In this document: positions 46,266 to 55,244 of the stretch, piece by piece
Layout of the letters: every line of letters starts with the position of its first letter
Numbering within the stretch: the first letter of the stretch is position 1
Assembly (NCBI RefSeq): GCF_007655135.1
Contig: NW_022204065.1
Location: 1-64,000 of the forward strand
Direction: 5' to 3'
Source of the DNA: Punica granatum
Taxonomy: Eukaryota > Streptophyta > Magnoliopsida > Myrtales > Lythraceae
DNA: 64,000 nucleotides
Made by a program: the position numbers and the translations under genes
Notes under the pieces: model-generated
Databases searched by the model: none
Seen by the model: the letters and a program-made list of their open reading frames with translations, nothing else
What the model was told of the DNA's origin: nothing

Positions 46266-46654
46266 GTTCCAGGTGAGGCTAGGGAAATGCAGTAATACTA
46301 ATAACCAAGATCTAGACGACAATATCATACCTTTCGGCAAGTTTCATAGCCTCTCCTGCTACAAACGCTCAACTACTAAGTTCCATATTGTTACCATAAA
46401 ACTCGATTTTTAGTATTACCGATTCCCTAAAATTACCTCGGACCGCATCTGAGCAACTTTCTTTCTGATGTGCAGAATTCTCTTAAGAGGCAAGTACAGA
46501 GTATACTTAAGTCAGCTCTTGGCATTGAAGAACTACCGGGAATCCTAAACTCTTAGCCAAGAATAAGAGAGTTTACAAAATCATATTGAGAGAGAAAGTA
46601 CTGGAAAATTTCTAATATTTTCTTCGATTGATTTCTTACAATAGAGAAGCTGTC

Positions 46655-46663
46655 ATTATATAG
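46655..46663 (-). promoter_or_regulatory. Pararetroviral promoter TATA box, copy 2
   Basis: Minus strand reads CTATATAATGACAGC just downstream of ORF2, conserved with 22640-22649. This would drive the pregenomic RNA in an active virus. Confidence 0.6.
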
Positions 46664-46813
46664 GTGAAGCTCGATACAATACGACAACCAAATATTTTCA
46701 AATGGTCGACAGATGGGGCCGACACTTATGGCACATCATTATGACTGAGGCCAACTAACACAACCTGAAATACTAATGGCCTGACATTATAGCCGACACT
46801 TATTAATAATGGC

Positions 46814-47546
46814 TTAATAAAATAAACTTTGAACAGTCGATGGAGACAATGGCAAGTCTTTATTATTTATGAAATGGCTCATGAGACGGTGACATGTTGG
46901 GATCATAGTCGATGTCTGAAGAGTACCACTATGCTTTCTTCCATGGCTACTGTTCGTTGGTTCCACATCCAAAGCCTGATTGAGCTCCTCTTCAATTAGA
47001 CTATTCCACCAGTCTTCATCATCTGGCAGTGTTGGTTGAGGCCAGTTGCCAGGGTCTTGCATATAATTATTGTGAGAACTGGGTCTTGTTTGATCTTCAG
47101 GTAGGATTGGTTGTTGAGCCGTTGTATCCACTAGCGAGTTTAGATCTAGTTGCATGGAGGCTTTTAGATCTGGCGAGTTTGGATCGTAGTCTAATGGAGG
47201 GACTAAGTTGTCCCTGTTGTAGTCCTCCGGGGCCCATTGGATGAGAGGCCTGGTTATCAGGTAATCTCCTGAATAGTCCCAAGGGACTTGGACTGTAGCC
47301 AGTGGCCAGATTACTTGGGGAACTACTTTGTTCTTTTCACAGATCATCCTTTGAAAATTTTATGCATTGATCTTCAAGGTCTAGAATGTCTGTAGTGAAA
47401 GTCCTCCATACCTTAGAGGAATAGGTTCGCTGGAACCACGTAGGTTCTCCCTGTGCTCGGGGTAATCTTCCTCTTCTTGGAATCATACTCCATGGCTGTT
47501 TGAACAAGACAATGGTATACCTGCTCAGCGGAGGTTGTGAGGGCAC
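46814..47546 (-). pseudogene. Pararetroviral ORF2 (unknown function), copy 2
   Basis: Two frames overlap near 47340, one frameshift apart. The upstream piece (47546-47337) ends DILDLEDQCIKFSKDDL. The downstream piece (47347-46814, 177 residues) carries VIWPLATVQVPWDYSGDYLI, a polar middle, and ends STVQSLFY before a stop. It lies after the polymerase and before the promoter, as the second ORF of florendovirus-like genomes does. Role unknown. Confidence 0.6.
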
Positions 47547-47609
47547 CCTTCTAGCTTCTCGCTCAAAGAGCTCTTTCCACTGAAGGATGGAGCAGAACCA
47601 TTCTAAGAA

Positions 47610-48410
47610 CTAGATGATGTGGGTATTCAGGTTCCTATCTTCAGTAGGATAGCTGAGTATTTCCCTTTCTGGGGGGTTTCTTTTGAGGAAATTGAGAATC
47701 AATTCTAAATCGAACTGAATCCCAATAGTATAGTTGTGGCATGAATACCAAAACGGCCATTTCATGTCTTCAAGATATGGCCAGCTACAAGAGTGCCTGG
47801 ATGGATGAATGAATGAGTACTGTGGGTGCATCCCAAAAGGTTGGAGAGTAAGACCTCCATAGTATCGGAAGACCCTATATTGATATTCCCATATGAAGTT
47901 TTTGGCCTTGACTAGCAATGTCTTCGTCCTTATGAGGTCTAAGATTTTAGGGGAGATGTCATCCTTAAGCCTTATAGGTGATCCTAGTCTATAATGCGCT
48001 CTTGTGTTTTGATTTTGGGCCTGTAAGGTTGTGAACATGCATATGACAGGCAAAACCTGTAGTGATTGCCCTATTTGTGCATGTTCCTTCCTTGATAAGA
48101 AGTTCGCGAGGGTGTTGTGCTTTCCCTTGATGCTTGACCTCGAACTCAAACTTAGAGAACCATTCAGCCCATCCAAGAAATTGAGGATGAGGCATTTTGC
48201 TTCTGTTTGAATTGGATCATTTTTGGGAAAGAGGACATGTCCGTTTCAATTGGGAACTTATGATCGATCGAGTGTAACTCGAACTTTTTTATCTCGTTCA
48301 TAACTGCCAAGATTTCCTTAAAAATGGAATGATAATGCTGTTCTGATGGGTTGAACCTTCCACGCCTATATCCACAGATGTGGCATTTGCCATGGAGTTC
48401 TTCTATCAGG
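47610..48410 (-). pseudogene. Pararetroviral RNase H and C-terminal domain, copy 2
   Basis: The RNase H end reads GWAEWFSKFEFEVKHQGKAQ. A shifted frame from 48176 gives LANFLSRKEHAQIG and then the family-specific C-terminal domain FRYYGGLTLQPFGMHPQYSF and ELILNFLKRNP. Broken by at least one frameshift. Confidence 0.75.
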
Positions 48411-49587
48411 ACTGTACCCTAGTACTTGTCACTTCCATCTGTCTTGAGTATTCTTTTTCCTGAAGAAAAGATTTGGAGAGGAGGTAGGGACTGCATATAT
48501 GCCCTGAGCTCCTGGATTGCCCTCGTTTGGGATGGCCCCTATGCTGGGCGTCCTTTTCCAGTATCTTCTCAAGCGGGCGATTGAGTTGGATAATTTTCGG
48601 AAGGAAGTCCCTGAGATAGTTCATTGTCTAAAGAAACTGTAGAATTTGTTTCTTAGTTAGTGAATTATCATGCTATTTTAATAGCTTCTGGGCCACATGA
48701 GGCTCCGGTTGGTACTGGCCTTCTACAATCTTCATTCCGAGAAATTAGATTTGTCGTTGGCCAATCACCATCTTCCTCTCGGAGAGCATGATACCATGGC
48801 TGAATGCTAGGTCCAAGAACTATTGGAGCAAGAGAACGTGGGCCTTTTCGATTGGGCTAAACAGAAGGATGTCATTTATGTATACGAAGGCCTAGTCCAT
48901 GATAGGATTGAAGAAACGACACATGGCCTTCTGAAATAGAGATGAAGCTGTTTTAAGCCCAAAAGGCATGACCTTCTACTGGTAATAGGCATTCGGGATG
49001 CAGAACCCAGTTTTGGGTCTATCTTCGGGATGGATCTCGAGTTGCCAAAATCCAGCCTTTAGATCAAATTTGGAAAACACCTTGGCCTAGGATAGGCTGG
49101 TGAACTAGACTTGTTTGTTGGGCAGCGGGAATTTGTCCTATTGGAGGAAATGATTAAAGGGCTGGTAATTGATAACTAGCCTCAGCTTACCTTGGATCTG
49201 TTTCGATCTCTTGTTGGCATAAAAGGCCTCACTTGCCCATGGCGAGTTGGAGGGCTCCAGGAGGTCTGCCCATTTGGAAGAGGCAAGTTGCTGATATTCG
49301 GGGCTCATTCCGAAATGGCTGGTCTTGGTAGAATTGATGTCCTCATTCTTCTTGAATGGCAGCCTAACATAGAACTGCTCATTCTTTCACAGTGGATGAA
49401 GGCATTTCTTGAGAAACTCTTGGTAAGAGTCCGCACAAGACTTTTGTTTAAGGTCGTCGACTAGTTGCTTAAATTCACTTTGTTATGCCATGAAGGGATC
49501 GGAGAGTTTGCACTACTGTTGAAAGTACTGCTTAAAAAGGACTCTTTCAAGTATCATCCTAAGCTTAGCCATTCGAGTAATGATATC
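48411..49587 (-). pseudogene. Pararetroviral reverse transcriptase, copy 2
   Basis: RT motifs are visible in several frames: AFVYINDILLFSPIEKAHVL, with the catalytic YxDD changed to YIND at 48869-48884, and NYLRDFLPKIIQLNRPLEKI after it. Stops at several places (for example just after AHVLLLQ). The D-to-N change alone would abolish polymerase activity. Unit 1 homology ends inside this region, at about 48811. Confidence 0.8.
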
Positions 49588-50064
49588 TCAGCCGATTAAA
49601 ATGTCCTTCCTCAGCAAGGTTGATCCAAGCATCTTTGTCATTAGAGAACATCCAGGAAAGAACTGGATTTTTATCAGCTTGCTTATGAGGTGGGTCGAGA
49701 ACACCTCACTGGAGGTGGTGTTGAAATGCTTGGTATGAGGCTTCCAATACTCTTTGGAGAGGACCTCTGAATTCATATTGGTTTGGGCGGCTCCAATGTC
49801 TAGAAATGCAATAACCTTCATAGATTTTGCATATTTCCAGGAATATATAGAGATTGGAACATGAGAGATTGAGTTCACCAAGTTGATCTCTTCAGTCACC
49901 TCTACCGCCATGTAGCAGGAGTCAGATTCAGGCTCTAAGAAGTGAAAGCCAGAATCTATAAGCACTTCCGACGCCACAATTGAAGTGGGTCTAGCTTCTT
50001 CATCCAAAGAGAAGAGTGACTCAACGTCATCTTTCTCCAAGGAGATGCCAAGAGCATGCTCCAA
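49588..50064 (-). pseudogene. Pararetroviral aspartic protease, copy 2
   Basis: A 158-residue open stretch. The active-site region reads AFLDIGAAQTNMNSEVL, so the usual D-T/S-G triad is D-I-G. The following text LIKIQFFPGCSLMTKMLGST and KDILIG fits the protease C-terminal half. It lies between the coat protein and RT, as expected. Probably inactive because of the I substitution. Confidence 0.75.
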
Positions 50065-50067
50065 TTG

Positions 50068-52160
50068 CTATACTAGCTTGATTCCTCGTTTCGGGGCATT
50101 CGGGCAATTCTTCGCGAAATGGCCTAGCCAGTTGCAAATGTAGTATCTAGAGGATTTGAACTTCTTTTCGAATCTTCTCTTCTTCCTCATGTACTTCCAT
50201 TTTTTTCCAAAATACTTTCTGGATTTGGTCTTGGACATTTTCCACTTCTTATAGTGCTTTTCTTTTTTTAATGGAGCAGCTGCAAGTCCTGTCTTTTGAG
50301 GAGCACTTGATGTATAACTCCGATTTTCCACATGCTCGATCTATAGCTTTATCTCCTTTCACATACTCTCTTATCACCTGCTTTTTGCAGATGTCATCGA
50401 GAGCTAAGTGAACCTCTTGTTATATTTCACCGACGGTGCTGTCGATGACTCTTCTTCTCCTAGCTTATAAAGCTCGTTCGGTAGCCCCTACTAGAAGAGC
50501 TAGGATTGAGGAGAAGAAGACTTGCTTCAGGGAGATATATGCGCTGAGCTCATAGAACAGGCGAACCATATAATTGAAATGGAGGTCTAGGTGCTTCCTT
50601 TTGCATGAGCAACATTTTCTCTCAAAAAGCTCTCATCTTTTTAGCTCCTTGAGATCATCAGGGCTCTCAATAAAAGCTACATGCATAAGCCTAATGGCTT
50701 CGGTGAGATTTTGACAGAAGAAATAAACCTAGTATGCTTCCCCCATAATGGTCCACCAATTCCGGAGTATTCCAATAAACCGAGCCACAAAATCAGCCAG
50801 AATATCATGGTTGTTTTGGGTGGCTAGTGCTCTCTGGGAAAGGTAGTCAGGAACTCGTGGAGTGTATCTAGCCACTTGGAATGAGGGATATTACCTAATG
50901 TGAAGACATTATTTCCTTTTACTGGTGGTGGTGCTATTGCTATATACTATCGATTTGAAACCTCTTACCTGACATCTTCGTCTGGTTCTTCCACTCCTAG
51001 CCCTCTTCCCATCATCTTTAAGGGCGGATAGGAGTCTTCTGATTCTTCCATTTCCCATGACGAATCCTCTAGGACAGCTTATGAGGGCTCAGTCTCTTCT
51101 TCTAGAGCTAAATCAGTTAGTTCTTCGTCTCTGTGCCTGTTACTAGAGACAATCATCTGGTCAGTCTGGCAGCTCTTTTTTAGGAAAGAACTGATAGGGT
51201 TCTATTTGGAGAAAACCATTGAAGGCTTCCTTAGCTTCTTCTTTTTCTTCAGCTTCAGGATTGGGTGTTGAGGTAGAAAGGACTTCAGTAGGAGGAGTTT
51301 CTCACACCTCCTTCCTTTTCTTCTTCTTCTTTCGTTTTGCCCTTTTAGCCTGTCTGATTCGATCCCTTAGATCGACTAGGCTGGCTTTAGGGGACCTATG
51401 TTCTTCCTTTGAGGGTAAAAATGTTGAGGACCTCTCAAAGGAAGGTCTTTTCAGAAAACTGAAAAAGACTGGAGGTCGATGACGATGGTACTAGTATAGG
51501 GACTCCAGAGAGAGTCGCGATATGGTTTCTCATTTTGCAGATCTCTTCCTCTTTCCTTTCCAGATTGATTGGGAAATAGGAGACATGAGAAACTTCCTGG
51601 ATCTCCTTGATTCTCTTTGAAGTACTCGGAGGAGTGATTGGGTCTCTTGATGGTGGCGATCAACCTTGTTGTCAAGGTGGTTGACTTGTGTGGCGAGGGA
51701 GTCTACTCGGATCCGATAGTCGAGAGAACGCGATTTTGAGTTGCCGCGTTTTTTGTCTGCCAGTTAAGAATAGCTTCCTCGATAGTGATCTTTTGGGGAT
51801 TCCCCCTTTCATCACGACTGGTTGGGTTCGAAGACTTTGAAGGCATGAGTATGCCTACCTTCACCATCGATGAATTGTCCCAACAGGAGGAACTCGTTGT
51901 CATAGGATTGTAAAGTCGGGTGGACCATAGAGGCAAGAGCCGCTTGATAACTTTCTCTGCCAGCAAGGGTGACACCATGTCCTTGAGATACTCCCGAACA
52001 TCTTCAGGGTTCTCCCATCTCTACTTTTTGGTCCACTTGAGGATGGGCTTGTAGTAGGGTAAGACCTTCTTCTTCTTTTTCTTTGGGATCGATAAACTCG
52101 AATCCGCATCAAATTCAGGAGGGTTACATCTGTGTTCTTTGTAGCCTCCTCAGAGCAAGG
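50068..52160 (-). pseudogene. Pararetroviral coat-protein region with zinc knuckle, copy 2
   Basis: Decayed over most of its length. Near 51703-51978 a frame carries KITIEEAILNWQTKNAATQN. At 50068-50331 a very basic stretch leads to YYICNWLGHFAKNCP, a CCHC zinc knuckle whose first Cys is Tyr. Several frameshifts; 50340-51700 has no long frame. It packaged the genome in the ancestral virus. Confidence 0.65.
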
Positions 52161-52163
52161 CGA

Positions 52164-52812
52164 CTATCTTTTTTTCTTGTTGCAGACATCACAGTCACCA
52201 TGGTCACAGATATCCCAATAGCAGTGTTTTCCTCCTAGTTGGTGGAAGAAATACACTAGGTTCCCGTTTCCACTAAAAGAGTAGATCGGGGTTATCTGCT
52301 GCTGGGCCTTCGAATTATCACGCAGTCCTTCCTTTTCTGACTGCATCCTCATAATCATTTGGAACATTGGAGAGGCAAATGGTTCTAGGTTCTGGATTGG
52401 TTTGTGATCAAAAGTGATCACAACCTTTCCATCAGGCTTGCAACTGAACTTGGACTCTGTGAACTGGATAGGTTGAGCGTTCTGGTGAAGACACTCATAG
52501 TTAGTTAGCCAGTTGTTTAATAGGAGCTTCACTTGGTCCTATCTGGAGATATGTCAGGGGACATGGATGCACGTAGGTGCATTTATAGAATCCACCAATA
52601 TCATAAGGGTCTCTTCAGACTTTGGTAGAGTTAGATCCAAAACATGGTTCTGGGCTCGGTAGGCCATCTGATAATGAAGGGTGGCCACTACCGTGTCTTG
52701 AACTTGGAGAGCTCCAATGATCTAGAGCTGGATCTTTATAACCGTAAGTAGCGTTGGATCCAAAAGCGCTATGTTGAAATTTGGAGAAAAGGGTGACAAA
52801 GACAGTCCCCAT
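52164..52812 (-). pseudogene. Pararetroviral movement-protein C-terminal half and linker, copy 2
   Basis: Starts at GTVFVTLF in one frame and shifts to another for SPNFNIALLDPTLLTVIKIQ. A separate frame (52532-52164) carries FSCKPDGKVVITFDHKPIQN and DICDHGDCDVC. The right border at 52812 is the permutation point. To its right the sequence is not the continuation found in the N-terminal half. Confidence 0.7.
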
Positions 52813-53240
52813 GTTTGGCTCATCAAAATTCTGGAAATTTGAGGTGAGAGCTCGGGTTGGTGAATCGCCATACATCCGAATTTGGGCCAGATTCTGGGCT
52901 CCAAAATGTTACCAAACTAGGGAATTGCAAATCGGGCCGGATTTCCAATTCTAAAGAGCCAAACCAAATACGCAGTAAGACTCTGATATCATATCAATCA
53001 ATATACTAGAAAAATTCAATCTCATTCACCGAAGAATAATACAAGAAATATATATAGTATACAGCTAGGGACAAAAGCTGTCAAATTGGAGTATATCGTA
53101 ATTTCCTAATATTGCCAACTAATTGCATAGATAATGAATAAGAAAATTGAATATTTTACTATATAGCACGATATTTTAAAACTTTTCATCACATAGCACA
53201 TATCGTCGCACTTCTACTAGATTGCACAATAACTTAAAAA
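52813..53240. other. Flank of the pararetrovirus, with an orphan retroelement leader
   Basis: On the minus strand, CTATATATATTTC (about 53049-53061) lies 60-70 bases before TGATATCAGAGT (52980-52991), one or two mismatches from the initiator tRNA-Met primer site. This looks like the promoter and start of another retroelement or viral variant, but no gene follows. 53120-53240 is AT-rich. Confidence 0.4.
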
Positions 53241-54832
53241 ATGTTCACCACATTGTACGTCATTAATTTCTCGGGAGGCATCACTGAGGAAGGCATCTCT
53301 ATATTGGTGAATAGCTCGGGTTTTAAGAAAGGTACTCTTCCTGTGAGATACTTGGGGCTCCCTCTTGTCTCGGGCAAGCTTTCCACGAAGAACTGCGAGG
53401 CTCTTACTGAGAGAATCCTAAAGCGTATAAGGAGTTGGTCTGTGAAACACTTGTCTTACGCGGGACGAGTACAGTTGATCAATTCAGTACTTTTCAGCAT
53501 GGCCAGCTACTGGTGTATCCACTTCATTCTTCCCAAGAAAGTCATAAAGTTGGTGCAGCAGAAGTGCAGATCCTTCCTCTGGAAAGGCCTTGAGCAGCAT
53601 ATAGGAGGAGGAAAGCTCGGCTGGGAAACTCTATGTCTTCCAAAGTCTGATGGAGGACTCGGTATCAAGGACCTAACCCTGTGGAATAAGGTATGCGTAC
53701 TCAAAAACCTTTGGTCTCTCCTCGTGCGTTCAGGGTCTCTTTGGGTGGCCTGGGTTGCTAAATATTTAATCAAAGACCGAAGTATTTGGTCTTTAAGGAT
53801 ACCTGGTGATTGTTCTTGGAACTGGAGAAAACTTTTGCAGCTGAGGACTTTGATGTCTCCCTATATCCGCTATTGTGTTGGCCCTGGTACGAATGTATCT
53901 TTCTGGTATGACAAGTGGTTACCGGTCGGTTCTTTAATAAACTATTGCACCAGGGGGCTCCAGTGCTTTCCGTCGATTAGGGAGCACGCAACAGTTAGTT
54001 CGATTCTGGTTGATGGATGCTGGCATTGGCCTAGAAGCTCGGATCTGCAAGCTGGCCTGCTCCGTGATCTCGCTAATGCAATTCAACTCTCTGATCGTGA
54101 TAGGGTCACATGGACGGCTCACAAATCCGAGACATTTTCTGTTGCTAGTGCGTGGAAATGCTTTAGTCCCAGAAGCCAGAAGATGGAATGGAGGAACGCA
54201 ATCTGGTTTGAGGGGCAGTTTCCTCGATCCTCTTTCATTAGCTGGCTTTGTATTCATAATAGATTGAGTACAAAAGATAGGCTTATGAGTTGGAGAATCT
54301 CGATTACTGCACCCGAATGCGAATTCTGTAGTTTGGAATTGGAGACCCGAAATCACCTCTTTTTTGAATGCCCTATCACCCAAGGGATTTGGAGAAGTTT
54401 ATTAGACCGTGTTGGAATGAACAAACACAATGTCGACTGGAATACGGAACTTTGCTGGGTCTCCTCTCTCCGTGGAAAGAAGCTGGATATTATTTGTCTT
54501 AAACTTCTCTGGACTCACTACATTTACTGCATCTGGAGGGAGAGGAACGCCAGGCTCTACCGGAATCAAGTCTCGCCTCCAACAATTATAATACGAAGGA
54601 TCTTCTCGGATGTCAAAGCAAAGTTGTCTGTTCTCCCTCGATTCTCATGCAAAATTGCACACTCTATCATTGCGAGGCATATGTTTCACCATTTTGATAC
54701 TGCAACTAGTTGACTTGGGAGTAGCTCTTGGGTATTTTTTATTTTACTCCGTATAGAGGAAAATGGTATTGGTTTCTGATGTAAATTCATCTGTTATCAA
54801 TGAAGTTTCATCATTTATCCAAAAAAAAAAAG
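53240..54832 (+). mobile_element. 5'-truncated LINE with poly(A) tail
   Basis: It comprises the coding part above, a short 3' region with GATGTAAATTCATCTG and TATCAATGAAGTTTCATC, and an A-run ending near 54832. No convincing target duplication could be matched by eye. It lies next to the pararetrovirus flank. Confidence 0.85.
53241..54713 (+). CDS. LINE (L1-type) ORF2 C-terminal part: RT thumb and zf-RVT
   Basis: 490 residues open without a stop. The start (FSGGITEEGISILVNSSGFK, LPVRYLGLPL) is the region just after the RT catalytic core in plant L1 LINEs. Then come WSVKHLSYAGRVQLINSVLF and the GGLGIKDLTLWNK block. The zf-RVT domain (about residues 300-390) has FISWLCIHNRLSTKDRL and a Cys-His site CEFC...NHLFFEC. 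Endonuclease and the RT active site are missing, so the copy is 5'-truncated, as most LINEs are. The ATG given is simply the first available and not the original start. The intact frame suggests recent insertion. Confidence 0.9.
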   Translation: MFTTLYVINFSGGITEEGISILVNSSGFKKGTLPVRYLGLPLVSGKLSTKNCEALTERILKRIRSWSVKHLSYAGRVQLINSVLFSMASYWCIHFILPKKVIKLVQQKCRSFLWKGLEQHIGGGKLGWETLCLPKSDGGLGIKDLTLWNKVCVLKNLWSLLVRSGSLWVAWVAKYLIKDRSIWSLRIPGDCSWNWRKLLQLRTLMSPYIRYCVGPGTNVSFWYDKWLPVGSLINYCTRGLQCFPSIREHATVSSILVDGCWHWPRSSDLQAGLLRDLANAIQLSDRDRVTWTAHKSETFSVASAWKCFSPRSQKMEWRNAIWFEGQFPRSSFISWLCIHNRLSTKDRLMSWRISITAPECEFCSLELETRNHLFFECPITQGIWRSLLDRVGMNKHNVDWNTELCWVSSLRGKKLDIICLKLLWTHYIYCIWRERNARLYRNQVSPPTIIIRRIFSDVKAKLSVLPRFSCKIAHSIIARHMFHHFDTATS

Positions 54833-55244
54833 CTGACGTGGTCAACATTTTCTGTCCACCCATGCCTATCCAAAATCTGACATTATTAGAATCTGGAAAA
54901 CGAGTTAGTGGTGTAACTTTCCTCTTCCAAATATGCCCATTGCAGTTATAGGTGGAAAATTAATAAACGTTAGATCGAAGGAAAAATTGGTAATTTCAAA
55001 TTCTTTCTTCAACCGTCAACTTACTTCATTTATTCTCTCTCCCTCTTTTCCGTCTCTCATCCAGTTTCTCTCTCCCTTAGACACTTTCCATCTCCATTTC
55101 ATTCTCATTTTTCATTCATTTCATTTATTAATGATGATTAATGATTGATATTCTTAATTGAAATATAATTAAATATTTTAAGTCATAAAAGATGTCTAAT
55201 GAAAAATTCAAAAACAAAATCAATATATAATGTATAATGCTTAG
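54833..55244. other. Spacer, nothing recognised
   Basis: Pyrimidine-rich (TCTCTCCCTC, TTCATTCTCATTTTTC) and then AT-rich. No gene or repeat identified. Confidence 0.4.

Larger units (their letters stand above)
24785..48811. repeat. Tandem segmental duplication, unit 2
   Basis: Second copy, longer because of insertions absent from unit 1: a Mutator-like element 26114-26755, a MITE 29843-30147, a hAT-like element with nested LTR element 35398-37631, a solo LTR 38843-44210, and a MITE 45821-46141. It lacks the equivalent of 17311-18394. The pararetrovirus at its right end continues beyond the unit to about 52812, which shows that unit 2 keeps the original context and that unit 1 ends at the duplication breakpoint. 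Confidence 0.9.
45350..52812 (-). mobile_element. Endogenous pararetrovirus (Caulimoviridae), copy 2, full genome equivalent, circularly permuted
   Basis: Minus-strand order from the right: movement-protein C-terminal half, coat-protein region with zinc knuckle, protease, reverse transcriptase, RNase H and C-terminal domain, ORF2, promoter and leader, then the ORF1 start and movement-protein N-terminal half. The two halves of the movement protein are at opposite ends and join in sequence (N-A-G at 45350, then G-TVFVTLF at 52812). Without the 321-base MITE the span is about 7.14 kb, matching a petuvirus-sized genome. Numerous stops, frameshifts and lost catalytic residues show that it is defective. 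Petuvirus or florendovirus affinity is likely but not settled. Confidence 0.85.

Noticed and set aside
53507..54383. ORFs on the minus strand opposite the LINE
   Set aside because: Shadows of the LINE coding frame on the other strand.
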